NCBI GenBank assembly: GCA_014925825.1
Contig: JACGCK010000013.1
Span: 434,001 to 498,000, forward strand
DNA from: Pholiota molesta
Taxonomy: Eukaryota > Basidiomycota > Agaricomycetes > Agaricales > Strophariaceae
Direction of reading: 5' to 3'
Length of the DNA: 64,000 nt
Shown: positions 23,472 through 35,004 of the stretch, piece after piece
Layout of the letters: each line of letters opens with the position of its first letter
Numbering within the stretch: position 1 is the stretch's first letter
The notes under the pieces: generated by a model
Told to the model about the DNA's origin: nothing
Seen by the model: only the letters and a program-made list of their open reading frames with translations
Database searches by the model: none
Position numbers and translations under genes: made by a program

Positions 23472-26325
23472 CTACAAAGTAATGTATAGGTGCTTGCTCG
23501 TCAAAATCGCTTTGGCACCCGGAACGATGACAATCGTCTGTGTATTGTCAATGATCATCGCCGGGCCCTCCAGCACGTCGCCCACTTCAAGGTTGTCGAG
23601 GAGGAAGACGGCGTGTCGTCGACTCGCCCAACCTTGTCGAAGTAGACGCTGTAGCGCGTTTCGATCTTGGCTTCGTGATTGACTGGCGTCTGGGTCAATT
23701 TGGCGACCTCGGTGTACACTGACTCTCCCAGCGAATCGAACGTCTTGCCGATCCCCGACCTGTTTATGAAACGGATCAATGACAGAAAACTGTTGAGATG
23801 TCCATGTCCTACCTTGATGTCATCTACAACGATGCTCTTGGTTTCCAAGAGGAAACCGAACTCTGATTTGTACACCCTCTTGAACGCAGCTTCGAAGTCT
23901 TCTTTTCCATCACCATCTTCCGATGAGGAAGCACCATCAAAGCCGTGTCAGTTCCATCAAACCGCATGTTCAGCATGCGTTCGATGTGAATATGCTTGTC
24001 GTCAAGCCTTGTTTCTGCAGCTCCGCGTGTACATCCTGAGTCAACTTGTCAAGACGCGATACCAAGCTGGGCGCATTTTGTTGAGTGTAGAATGTCGAAC
24101 AAGGCTCTTGAAGTTCGTATGCACTACAAAATTACCGAGAAATTGAGTGGGCAAAAGTGAAACGATAATATAAAACTACCGTCGGCTAAGGCAGTCCATA
24201 TGCCGATAAAATAGAACTGTAGCGATGTATGAGAATCGTCTTGATTCCGAGGAGACTTGCGATTTCACAAGCATGTTGTCCACCAGCTCCGCCAAAGCTG
24301 GCTAGACTGTGGATAGAAAGATAGATTAAAAACTAGGCGAACACGCATTCGAGCACATGGATGGATGACTTACATGTGCTTAGAGGTAGCATGTCCTCTT
24401 GCTTCTGTAAGTGCGCGTATTGGCCGACACATGGTCTCGTTCGCGACCTTGATGAAGCTGTATTCAAAGACCGTTAGTTACAAAGACAGCAAAGGAAAAA
24501 AATTGGAAGGATCTCATCTTACCCGTAAACAATCTCGTCCAATGATAGCTTCTTGTCTTGCTCCGCATTGATCTCTTCAGCCAACTTCTCAAATGCGGAC
24601 CGAGATGCCTCAATGTCAAGAGGCTCCTTCTCCGATTTGCCGAATATTTTTGGGAAATAATCAGGAATAAGACGCCCAAGAAGCAAATTGGCATCCGTCA
24701 CAGCTAATGGGCCGCCCTTGCTGTAAATCGTGGAAAGTGAGCTCAAATTCCTTTGCCAGTCGTATTGAAAATCAAAACCTACCGATAGCACGCGGGTCCG
24801 GGCTGTGCGCCAGCACTTTCAGGCCCAGCAAGGAAAAGACCGTTTCGGAATGTCAAGCACGAGCCACCGCCTGCCGCAACCGTGTTGATATCTAGTTGGG
24901 GCGATTGGATTGTGACGCCTGCGGTCGTCGTTTCGTATACGACCTCGTATCTGCCGTCAAACCTAGAGACATCGGTGGAAGTACCACCAACGTCCAGCCT
25001 GAAGTCCAACCTTCGCGTCAGTTTCCTTGGAACATCAGTTGGATTATACGCACCCAATGATAGGATGCTTCTCCTTTTCGTCCCAGCTGGTAAGAGCATA
25101 GCCTACGACACCGCCAGCCGGACCACTTAGGATACTTTTCAGCCCAGAAAAGTTGTTCAGGTCGAGTAAACCACCGTCGCTCCCCATGAACTCGACACGG
25201 GGGCTGCGCAAGCGCCCGTCTTTGAGTTTGGCATCAAAGCCAGCGAAGAAGCCATCAAGATATTCACGTAAAATAGGCGTAAGGTACGCGTCTGCTGTCG
25301 AGGAGACTCCGCGGGGCACCATCTTGATCATAGGCAACAATTGGGCTGATTCTGAAACATGTGTGAAGCCTACTTTCCGCGCAACTTTGCCGACAAGGAG
25401 TTCATGTTCTGGGAAGGTGTACGAGTGTACGAAGACGATGGCTAAGGAGCGGTAGCCCTCATCGTAGAGCTTTTGGAGCTGAGCTTCGACGGCTGCTAGG
25501 TCTGATGGGGTTATTGAGCAGATGATTGTGTGAGTGTGAAGATATGCGCGTACCAGGCTTCTTCATTATGCGTACTGCCTCTCCCGACACCCCTCTCACA
25601 ATCTCGCCAGGGCCTTCAGCGTCACCTTGTCCGTCCCATCCATTCCCTCGGTAACCCCTTACGACCTTGCCGTCTTCGTCAATTGAATGGCATGCTCTTC
25701 AGCTTTGGGGTCAGAGGTGTAGCCGACTAAGGTGACGCGTTCGTCGACTTCAACGACCGTGGAGTACAAAGGAGATGGCCTCCGGATGTTGAGATCGAAT
25801 ATCTTCGGCCGCGACTGGTTTCCAATAAGCAGCAGATCCTTGAATCCCTTCGTGATAAGAAGAGCGTGCTTGTGCCCCTTTCGTTCAAGGAGTGCGTTTG
25901 TCGCGACTGTCGTCGAGAGGCGAATGTAATCTAAAGAGACAGTTAACACAAGCCTTTGGGATGATTGTCGACTCTCAAGATGCATACCGATCTTGTCCGT
26001 CTTCAGAATGCTGCCTCTGGGTATTGTTTCACCCGTTACTATCTCCAACACCCGTCTGATGCCTTCTGTAGGTGCATCCTCGTAGTTTCCCTTGTCTTGC
26101 GACACTGTGATTCAGGGTAAGATTGGATCTGAGGACTATCAAAACGAGACTAACACAGCTTCACGACCAGCTCTTTTCTCTGATTGGGTCCTGGGATCAG
26201 GATATGATCTAGATTACCGCAATCAGTGAGGCGCAATACCAGGAAACAAATGAAACCAACGCATGAACATCGCAGAAAGTCCCCCCTCTGTCTGCGCAGA
26301 TACGTATTGAGCGATCTGGAACCAT
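23472..26325 (-). CDS. 5-oxoprolinase-type ATPase, HyuA half only
   Basis: The ATG at 26323-26325 gives [20 protein letters not shown], the hydantoinase A N-terminus with its nucleotide-binding DRGGTF motif. It continues with [145 protein letters not shown], then [18 protein letters not shown], ending HLYITL and TAG at 23472-23474. Eukaryotic 5-oxoprolinase cleaves 5-oxoproline to glutamate with ATP in the gamma-glutamyl (glutathione) cycle and is about 1,280 residues with HyuA plus HyuB halves. This one stops exactly where HyuB should begin. Frame slips near 25685, 24003, 23930 and 23610 each fit one missing T or G in a short run. It may be a HyuA-only paralogue or a 3'-truncated gene. Confidence 0.85.
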
Positions 26326-28742
26326 TGTAAGTGGTGTGTCGGTCTTGAGATAGGCGTGAGCTAAAGATAATGGAGTTCCAGCTGCAGCCTTTTTAGCACG
26401 TTTCGGAAGATAAACGGAAAGGTGGGACGGTGACGGACCTCCACAGCACGTCAGCTGCAACCTTCGAATCTTCAAATCCGCACCATTAGGCCGAATTGCT
26501 CGTCATCCCGCCAAATACGCTGTGAGAGCTCTTGTTCATTCCGAACTTTCCGTGTGTGTTCTGCGGTTACAGTTTAGACACAGCGACGAGAACGGTATGT
26601 GTCGGAGGAAGCGGCCCGTCATGATTAGACGCGGCCTTTCTCACTGGTTTCGGAATTCCCAAGTTGAACTTGAGTTGAACTTGATTGACTGTCCCTCGAA
26701 ATGGCGCCGCAACGTCTGGCCAACAGAATGCTAGTGGAATGGGAATGTTGCATGTCCGAGTTCCCTGTACGAGCACTTACAGGTACATTATCTGTTTAAC
26801 TGGCGGCCTCTGAGCGTACCTAATGCCTGACTCTCTTTATGTTTCGTACATTGATCAAACATTGGTCAATTACGACAATTGCTTTCCTTCGTAGGCTTCA
26901 GGACTCGCCCAAATTGCAACGACGAGGGTCCTCGAATTTTTATCTGATGACCGGATGAACCTCCATCCATGCTATGCGTGTACTAAACCTACCGAGTGAC
27001 GGAATTCATCGTATAGTGAAATAATCTTCATTATACTCTGGCTAGCTACTCTGATCGAAAATGTGTTTTCAAACACTATAGCTTTCGTTGAGGGCTGGAA
27101 GCTTGCATGCCAATTGAGATCGTCCGACTTCAGCATCTGAACAGACAAAACGATGGTCGATTATAAGTATCAAGAGGAAATGCAGTGAGTATTAGCACTT
27201 CATCGAAAGACTACTCAGCTGAGCTTTCCAGCGCAACACTCTATATATTTTCTATAGCTGAACCAATACAAATCTGCAGAAGCAAAGAAAACTTCTTGGT
27301 AAATTCTCCTTGCGAGGTGGAAGTGTTGATTCAAGCTAATTGCTATTTAGATTATCCTCTGATATATGCATTTCTCCAAATTGATCATCGCTCTCGTCGT
27401 CCTCGCGGCCACTGGGTAAAGCAACGACCTCGTAGACGCCAACCATGACGGCGGCATGGAGGGCCCCGGATTCGACTCGGAAATCGAGTCCTTCTCGCCA
27501 ATCTGAGAGAGCTCCTTGGATTCAGGCGCTGCGGCTTTTAAATTTGGCGCAATCGTATCCGCGCCCTGTGCTGCCGCCACCGTCGTCACCGCTGGGTCCA
27601 CGGTACTCGATGAGTGAGGTGGTTCTGGGCGAACTTAATTTTTCGTGGTATTCCTTTCGAATAAAGTTTATAGAAAATGAGAGATTTTATGGATTCATTC
27701 TGATTCTCACATAGATGATACACCGTCAAGGCTGGGATCAAAGAAGACCAGGCAGTCGCCGTTGAGAGTCATCTTGAAGCACCATTGCTAATAACTGCTG
27801 ACCATGTCTAAGCAGCCGCTAGCCACTCATGAGACCCAACTGAATGCTTTTATAAGTAGTAAGTAGCAACTTTCTAACTTCCTAATAAGGTTAATGAGAT
27901 TCTATAATAGATCAAGCTCAACTTTTGATTCCGAGAGTTCGACTCCTGGAGGCGCTACACGTTCGAGCGCGGGGCCGTGAGGACATCGAATTGTTGGAAT
28001 GTGACTGATTGAGAGCTGCTGGACGCGTAGCAGGATCATATCACATTCTGGGCGGTGCGATATTTATAGCTAAGGATGGGTAACTTACAAATTTGGTCAT
28101 TGAGTTAATGAACGTGTCTCGAATTACAGTACGCTATTGGCCTTCGCAAGGCTTTTGTTCGACAGGCTGTGAATAAATATTTTAACTCTGAAACGAACGT
28201 CGAGGACGCGAATTCTGGTAGATTCTGATCCCATAAAGTACAAAATTGCTGAAAATTCCAGCCTATTTTGCGCAATTTGCTTGATGAGCACCTATGAGCA
28301 CGCTATGTCAGGCTAAGGTTAGGAAAATGTTATGATGAAATCTTGTGAAAACTAGGAGGCCGATGAACAACTTTTAGTGCGATCGTAAATTAAAGAACAC
28401 TGATTGCACGTCATCGAAAGCGCGCGTCAATTGCAGAGGCAAGGAAGGGAAAGGTTACAATAGCAAGACAAAAGGCGCGCGACATACTAGTGCCAGGGTG
28501 TAAGGTCAGTATAAGGTTCAAACTGGTTGGAACGGCCCTGAGGCCTGGTGCACTGCTTGACTTCACTTCTAGGCGTCCGCGTCAAGCCGCGCCAGGTCCG
28601 ATCAATTCTTGAACAAGTAAAGGTACTTACATAGGCTGAAGTAATGTTAAGTACCGATGACTCTACACACAGCCCTTTCCATTCGCCGCACTCTATAGAT
28701 CATTTACCTCGTCTTGACCTTCAGTGAACCCTTCGCGCTTTC
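26326..28742. other. 2.4-kb gene-poor stretch upstream of the NLR
   Basis: Holds the divergent 5' flanks of the oxoprolinase and NLR genes. The only coding-like signal is a signal-peptide-like frame at 27366. The rest is A/T-rich with short frames. No terminal repeats, tRNA or simple repeat stood out. Confidence 0.4.
27366..27506 (+). pseudogene. Possible small secreted protein, interrupted by an early stop
   Basis: From the ATG at 27366 the frame reads MHFSKLIIALVVLAATG, a good eukaryotic signal peptide, then TAA at 27417. The same frame then stays open to TGA at 27504 with an acidic, Gly-rich stretch (SNDLVDANHDGGMEGPGFDS). The stop sits in a GGGTAAAG context where one base error or a short intron could remove it. 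Without homologues this is speculative, and random sequence can produce such a leader. Confidence 0.25.
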
Positions 28743-31700
28743 ATGGCCTCGAGCATAAGAAGCTCCATGGCCTCGGGCTCCACTCTTGCGACTTTCAATG
28801 GTATTCAATTCGGAGGGGATTCAACAAACGCCATCCTTGCCGTCATAGAAGAGGTTGGACAAGCCTTGTCACATCTACCATATATCAAGCCCCTCTGCGC
28901 ACTTATTCTGCAAATTATCAAGATAAGGAATGTAAAGTGTACCCTTCTCATTTCTAAGCATTATATCGACATTAACAAACCAATCAGGAAATAAAAACAA
29001 ACAGGGAACGCTGCCAAGAGATCATCGACAAAGTGCTCCGCAAATCCCAAATAATATATGAGCGCCTATGGGAGATTTCGCAGTTCCAGGGGAAGGTCAG
29101 GGACAACCTACGACGGCTGGAGAATAGCCTCCTTGGGTATCAGAAGTAAGTTCACTTCTTGGCGTAAAAACTCAATATTGTATTCATATTTGTCATAGAG
29201 TTTTGAAAGAAGTTTATAAGGCTCTGGAATCCAATCTAAGTCGTGGTACAGCGAGCATCTTTCGCGTCATTTCTAATCGCGGCGTTGACGAATTGAACAA
29301 ATGCGACCGACTAGTGGACAGTATTCACGGTGACATCATGTTGGTACGTTATTTCCGTGCGGTGTTTTGCGACTATCATATTGACGGGCGCTAAACTATA
29401 GGACATAATTGTGGAGATCAGAATTGGGCACGCGGTGGAAGTTCCATCACCGATTGATGATAGGAAGAGTTTGCCTTCATTGTCAACGTACGCCTTTCAT
29501 ACAGATTTGGTGGGTTTCGTTAACATTGAACTCGCCCATCGTAGTAGTTCAGAGATACCTATATCTATACTTCCTCCAAGGCCGCGTTTAATGGTCGATC
29601 GTGATACAGTCCTTGAAGGACTTATAGAGATGTTGGTCGGAAATGCCTCCTCCAGTGTAGCCATCTTGGGAGACGAGGGATTCGGAAAGACGACGCTCGC
29701 GCTATATGTCCTGCATGATAAACGTATCTCCGAAAGTTTTGTGGCCAGATACTACCTTTCATGCGAAAGCACCGCAAACGCTCAATCGCTCCTGGTCGGA
29801 CTCGCAAACATGCTCAGCGTCTCTCCTGCACAGTCTTCAACCAAGCTTCTTTCTTCCGTTTCCCATGCCCTAGAAACGAGGAAAAGCGTTCTGTGTCTTG
29901 ACAACTTCGAAACACCGTGGAAGCCTTCACATACACGGAATAGAGTCGAGGAGGTCCTAGCATCCCTTTCCACTATCCCCAATCTTTCGCTGATCATCGC
30001 TGTACGGGGAACTGAAAGGCCGTCCATCGTTGCTTGGTCGACACCCCTTCTACCACCTCTTGACAAATTATCCCAGTCTGGCGCAGAAGCCATTGTCCGA
30101 GATATTGCCGGCACTCGTGCTGTCGACCAGCAAATTCGACCGTTATTGCGAGCAGTGGACGGTATACCTCTCGTTATTACCCTGATATCCAGCTTGTTGC
30201 GCGATGGAGTTGAAACTTCGAACTCCTTATGGAAGCGATGGCAATACATGGAGCGCAGGCAAGAGTCGGTGTGGGGCGAGGATGTCAAGTTCACCCAGGC
30301 TTCGAAGGTCGATGCCGCCCTCGCCGTCTCCATCAACAGCCCGCAGCTGAAGAAATATGAAAATGCTGCCCAAATCCTGGCCACGCTATCATTACTTCCT
30401 GACGGGTGCTCATCGGAAACAGACGACGTCGAAAAGTTGTTCGGATTTTTGGACTTGGATGATGTCCACAAATGCCTAGGAATGCTCCAGAAATTGGCGC
30501 TGACACGGATGGATGAGACAACCACCCCCCATAGAATCCGGATGCTCCCCTCGATTGAACCCCTTTGCCAGAAAATTTCTAGTTCGGAGGTTGAGGTCGC
30601 GCGCCAAAAGATTACCGATTATTATGTTGATATTGTGATATCGACTGGACCTCCGACCTCCGACGTATCCAAAAATACGGAAATGGTGCGGGAAATCAAG
30701 AACATGCATTCAGTCTTCCGGAGCAGGTATATCGCTGGACATCTAGAGGACAGTACCCTGCAGAATTTTATCAAAGCAAGTTATTTCCTGACTCTGTGGT
30801 CGACACACCTTGGATATGTGCTCGACGATGTTCCTCAGATGGCCATCGAGGCAGCCTCCCATCTTCCTGTACCCCGTGCGCGCTCTCTGCTGGCCCAATG
30901 TGGTGTCTATCGAAGGAGCGAGCGTTTTGAAGAAGCGGAACAATGCTGTAGACAGGCCTTAAGCGTCTTCCAAGATGCGGGCGACCTTTCGGGGCAAGGG
31001 GATGCCATTTCCATGCTATCGGGTATCTTCGACGACAGTGGCGAGCCCCGCAGGGGCGAGGAGACGTCTAGTCAGACTCGGGATCTCGCGACGCTATCAA
31101 GAAAGCGGAAAAAGCTGGACGAAGAGGAAGAATCGTGGAAGACGCAACTGGCTGCGAACGAAACCAATCCTACTATTCCTCGGTGGCAAACGGCGCTGAT
31201 CCACCTCCAGCTCGGCACTCCGACCATTTATATGACAAGAGCCCGTCTCGACAGCACCATAGACTCTCTCGATCGGGCTTTGCAGCTTTATGAGAAGGAC
31301 CGCAATTACCTGGGTCAAGCCACCGCTCTCTTCCATACCGCCTGTGCGTACCTCTTGAAGAACCAGATCAGTTACGCACGAGCGATCGTCGAGCGCTCAC
31401 TTGGAATTTGCAGCCAAATAGTTACCCAAGTCGCAAACTACGGCCTTCCATCGTCGGTGGGGATGATATTTAACGAATTGACCTCCGAATCCGAAATGCA
31501 GGCTTTCTTCTTTACCCTGCTGGGCCATATCTACATTCGCGAGGATCGCCTAGTGGAAGCCAAAACCATTTTGAAGAAGGCTGTAAAGCAGAAAGCAGCG
31601 TATTCCCTCATCCCTGTTCTGAGACTGGGGTGGCTTTACCTTCGACAAAACAAGCTGGACAAGGCGGAAAAGACATTCAACGATCTGAAAAAGCGGTGTA

Positions 31701-32185
31701 GAACGCTGCGATGTTGGGATGAAGAAAACGAGACCCTAGGGTATCAAGGCGTTATACACCTTCGTCGCGGTAATCTCGATGCCGCAGAGGCCGCGCTGAA
31801 GGAGTCGCGGAAACGAGGTCTGCTATTATACTCCGAAATAGATGTGCTGCAAGTCCTTGGCGACGTCTATATCCAGAAAGACCAGCTGCAGATCGCGGAC
31901 GAAATCTTGGCCCATGCATTGCGGATCCAAAATCAGATCGACTCTGCCTCTGGACAGGGCAACGTGCTTCGTAGCATGGGAGATCTGCACGCTCGTCGAC
32001 AAAAGTTTGCAGAAGCCCTGGCTGCGTATGAGGCCGCACGCACGTTCCATCGAGCCGCGCACTGGACATCAGAGGAGATGGAGGATGTCGAGAGGATTGC
32101 TTTCCTACACCGGCGGCATGGAAATACTAGGGCTGCAGAAGAAGCAATTGCCGAAGTGCGACGGATGAAGGCGTTGATGTCGTGA
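28743..32185 (+). CDS. NLR: HeLo/MLKL-like N-terminal helices, NB-ARC, TPR repeats
   Basis: Four exons (28743-28931, 28988-29145, 29199-29343, 29402-32185) splice in frame to 1,091 residues with no break. The N-terminal 190 residues are helical (AILAVIEEVGQALSHLPYIK, IIDKVLRKSQIIYERLWEI) and resemble the four-helix MLKL/HeLo-like region often found on Agaricomycete NLRs. A P-loop NTPase follows: Walker A GDEGFGKTTLALYVL, Walker B-like KSVLCLDNFETPW, sensor-like LSLIIAVRGTERP, GIPLVITLISSLLRDG and a winged-helix-like region. From about residue 650 there are tetratricopeptide repeats (RSERFEEAEQCCRQALSVFQ, STIDSLDRALQLYEKD, REDRLVEAKTILKKAVKQ, NKLDKAEKTFNDLKKRC, RRGNLDAAEAALKESRKRG, RQKFAEALAAYEAARTFHRA). 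Family knowledge suggests a non-self or danger sensor that may trigger regulated cell death; the ligand is unknown. It lies 560 bp from a transposon end. Confidence 0.85.
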
Positions 32186-32746
32186 AGCCTAGATGGACCT
32201 TGTTTTGTGGTTTTTTCTTCTTCTTCATTTAATGTCTACCGTGAATAATGTTGTACCTCTGTATTAACGTTGACTTTGTCGTGTTTGTGTATTTATATGT
32301 CGAGGATATGTAGCCCTGTATACCAGTGTATAATATGTAATGAGTGTTCAGTTCCAGGAAGGACAGTAGATTTATGCCAAGCTTCGGTTGAGGTAGTAGA
32401 GAAGAGTAGACACCGAGCAAAAAGACCGGCGTAGCAAGCCTCAGGAATGAAAACCAGCATCAATAGGTGAAAGCCCAGATGAGAAATGGTGTCAGAATCT
32501 GGGTTACGCTCTCGCAGCGTTCGGTCCGGTCACATGACCATTGGAAGTCCGAGTAGATTGTATTCTGTACGCGCGTCGTTTGTACTCCTTACCCGCAAAG
32601 ACACAGCTTAACATCTCTCTACTCGCGTTGAGTCTCATAGCCCTCACGAGGATGCTCGGAAGCAGCCTTAACCGGTTCTCTGACAAATGGGACAAGATGG
32701 AGGTTAGCCTCCTTTCCAGGTTTAGCAAAGATTTAGCCACCATGGA
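32186..32746. other. Intergenic flank between the NLR and transposon A
   Basis: The 3' flank of the NLR, T-rich near 32210-32235. No coding sequence is supported; minus-strand frames here run across the transposon boundary and so are chance. The last two bases (GA, 32745-32746) are repeated after the far end of the element. Confidence 0.5.
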
Positions 32747-32767
32747 CATCAGGAAAACCCTCCCTCC
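32747..32767 (+). repeat. Left terminal inverted repeat of element A
   Basis: Pairs with 52447-52467, differing at 2 of 21 positions. It shares its first nine bases, CATCAGGAA, with the ends of element B. Preceded by the GA target duplication. Confidence 0.8.
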
Positions 32768-33151
32768 AAAATTTGCCATACTTATCTGCAAATTGTGAAT
32801 AATATCCATAGAATGGGCAAAGGCCAATAATTTCCCACTATTACGTGCAATTTCATGAGAATGAGCATAAAACATCATAATCATATTGGCATGTTTTCAT
32901 TTATCATTAATTCTATATAATATAAACGACCGAGGGACCCATCCTTGTGATTATCCAAAATTTATCATAATCAGACATAATGAGCAGTCACCAACCTCAC
33001 AGAGTGCCAACTGAAAGTGCAAGTCACGCTCAAATTGAATGCCCACTGACTGCGCAAAGATGATTACATTCAGAATCACATACACTACTGCGACTACATT
33101 GTCCTAGTACTTGAACAAAAAGGCTGATTCAACCTGGAAAGAACATGGTCA

Positions 33152-34132
33152 CTAGTTAAATATGTGCTCGCCTGCCAACTTATCGAGGTTGAAATGGACA
33201 TGCTCGAGGTGGTAGTACGCAGTTTCCAAGCCATCGTGGATGTCAAAAGCCCTCTTTTTCTGCTTATCCCATACCTCCCGAAAGCGTTTGATCTCCACTT
33301 CAAGCCGCTCATGGCCTGCCAGCTCCGCCCTTCGCACAATGCCCAAAGCGGCAACTCGTCGCTCAATGGATTCCAACAGCTGATTCGGAGTGTTCAAACC
33401 AAAGGGATTGGTGGCGGAGCCGCGGTCAACCGCTGCAGGCTCGAGGAGGAGCGTGGCAAGGGCCTGGCGCCGCGGCGACTCTACAACTCCGTTATCATCC
33501 TGCGTCTGCGAATCCTCCACGATGTCTTCAGTTTCCAAGCCCAGTTGTTGGGCATAACTGGCCGCTTGGGTTGTTGCTGCACCGATGACCGATGAAGGCA
33601 TCTGAGAAGTGCCGTGATAAGTCATGCCTTGAGTATCAAGCTGCGTGCTATTTTCAAGGGAATCCCTGTTGTAGTGTAGGCAACATTAGTGATTGGTATG
33701 CGGAAGGTGATGGAATACTTACGAGTCAGTTTCACTGCTCGCAACGATGGACGTTGTATCCACAGCTGGGGTGGATGCAGCACCAGCGACTCCAGCTTTC
33801 TCCGCAGAAAGAGTAACACGACGGACCAGGCGCGGTGGGGAACCGCTTGCCCGAGCAGGGGTGGGCGATGCATTCGCCAGCTTTATCCGCATGGATGCCC
33901 GCGGACTGGAGGAGGAGGGGCTGTGGATGAGAGAGTGAGCGCCTGTGCATCGCAAACATGCATACGGTCCGATCACTGACCTACCGGTGTCCCAAGTTTG
34001 TAAACTTTTGCGTGCGGATGGGCCAGTGCTCTGCATTCTGGCCTTTTCTAGTGGCGTGGAAGGCTTTGCCTTGCTCTTCAGTGCAGATGAGGCCTTCCGT
34101 GGCGATTTTGGGCTGGTTTTTGTTCTCGACAT
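33152..34132 (-). CDS. Element A accessory protein: basic Ser/Pro-rich N-terminus, helical C-terminus
   Basis: The ATG at 34130-34132 gives MSRTKTSPKSPRKASSALKS. Two introns with GTAGGT and GTAAGT donors join to SSSPRASMRIKLANASPTPA, then SSVIGAATTQAASYAQQLGL, and a helical charged end (LLESIERRVAALGIVRRAEL, ERLEVEIKRFREVWDKQKKR) finishing EHIFN and TAG at 33152. It lies downstream of the element A transposase on the same strand, inside the element boundaries. No domain is recognised. The basic, Ser/Pro-rich N-terminus could suit nuclear or DNA contact and the tail could form a coiled coil; both are inference. Element B carries a protein of the same general build at the same relative place, but I cannot show sequence homology between them. 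Confidence 0.6.
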
Positions 34133-35004
34133 CGATGGATGCGAGTCAGCGATGTTGGATGTCGATGAGGGTGACGGATTGCCGCAGCGTCCTCACAAGC
34201 CCGTGTCTTGCCGCATCCAAACAAAATCGGCCTGATCCGCTTTTGTTGCCCAATTGGTTGATTGCGCCTGCCCGACGTCAGCACACTAGTTATCACAGAA
34301 GGGCGGACAAAGCAACGCACCAGATGGTCGAGACACTATCCAGCAGTGCACACATGGTGCTCGCAGCCATCTGGTGAAGAAAACAGGACGGTCAGTGGAT
34401 GAGACGTTCAAGGGTAGTTAGGTGATGCTGAGGCTGAGAGTGGGCGGGCCACAGCAGCAGGAGGTTCCAGGGTCGGCTCCTCACATTACTGAGCAGCAAC
34501 ACAGACCCCATTCTCGTCCCAGCACCATTGAGAGCAGATTGACATACCAGCGGCCATTCCTAATCCCTCAGATTATCAAGCAAGTTGATGTGCATAGTCT
34601 TCGAGTCAAGTTTCAAGCGGCATTGGTTGTCGAGTTTTTGATGAAGCTCCTTGTTCCCAGCTGCACAGTGGCAACCCACAAGGCGAGTAGCTTGAGATTG
34701 AAGGCAGCGGTGAGAGGATGAGGCAATGGTGGATGGTGGGACTAATGCAAGATTGTTCGGCTATTGAGTTCCAGTCAACGAAGGCTGTCACGTGCCTCAT
34801 TCGTGCAGGGAACCTTCGCCTCGGTCATTAATTCGTCTACATGGCTACAGGGGTCTATAGCTAAGCTCCAAAAATCTTATAGTTGGAATCACAACTAATA
34901 AAGCTACCAGCATCATAATTTTCTAAGGTCTCCCTAGCTTTTAAATGCATATTTTGGTGCAGAAAGATCGATGAGCTTAGAGCTATTAAAAGCATTCAAA
35001 AGCA
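34133..35004. other. Non-coding spacer inside element A
   Basis: About 870 bp between the accessory gene and the 3' end of the transposase gene. No supported coding; the 34.85-35.0 kb end is A/T-rich and probably holds the transposase 3' processing signals. Confidence 0.4.

Noticed and set aside
4642..26325. A glutathione pathway cluster (OPT transporter plus 5-oxoprolinase)
   Set aside because: The two genes are 16 kb apart with SMC2, DUF262 and F-box genes between them, and OPT substrates vary. Nothing shows co-regulation.
27912..27960. AGTTCGACTCCTGG resembling a tRNA T-arm
   Set aside because: The stem on either side does not pair and no acceptor, D or anticodon arm is present.
32504..32884. 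Minus-strand open frame of 126 codons
   Set aside because: It crosses the end of element A at 32747, so half is transposon and half is flank; no homology.
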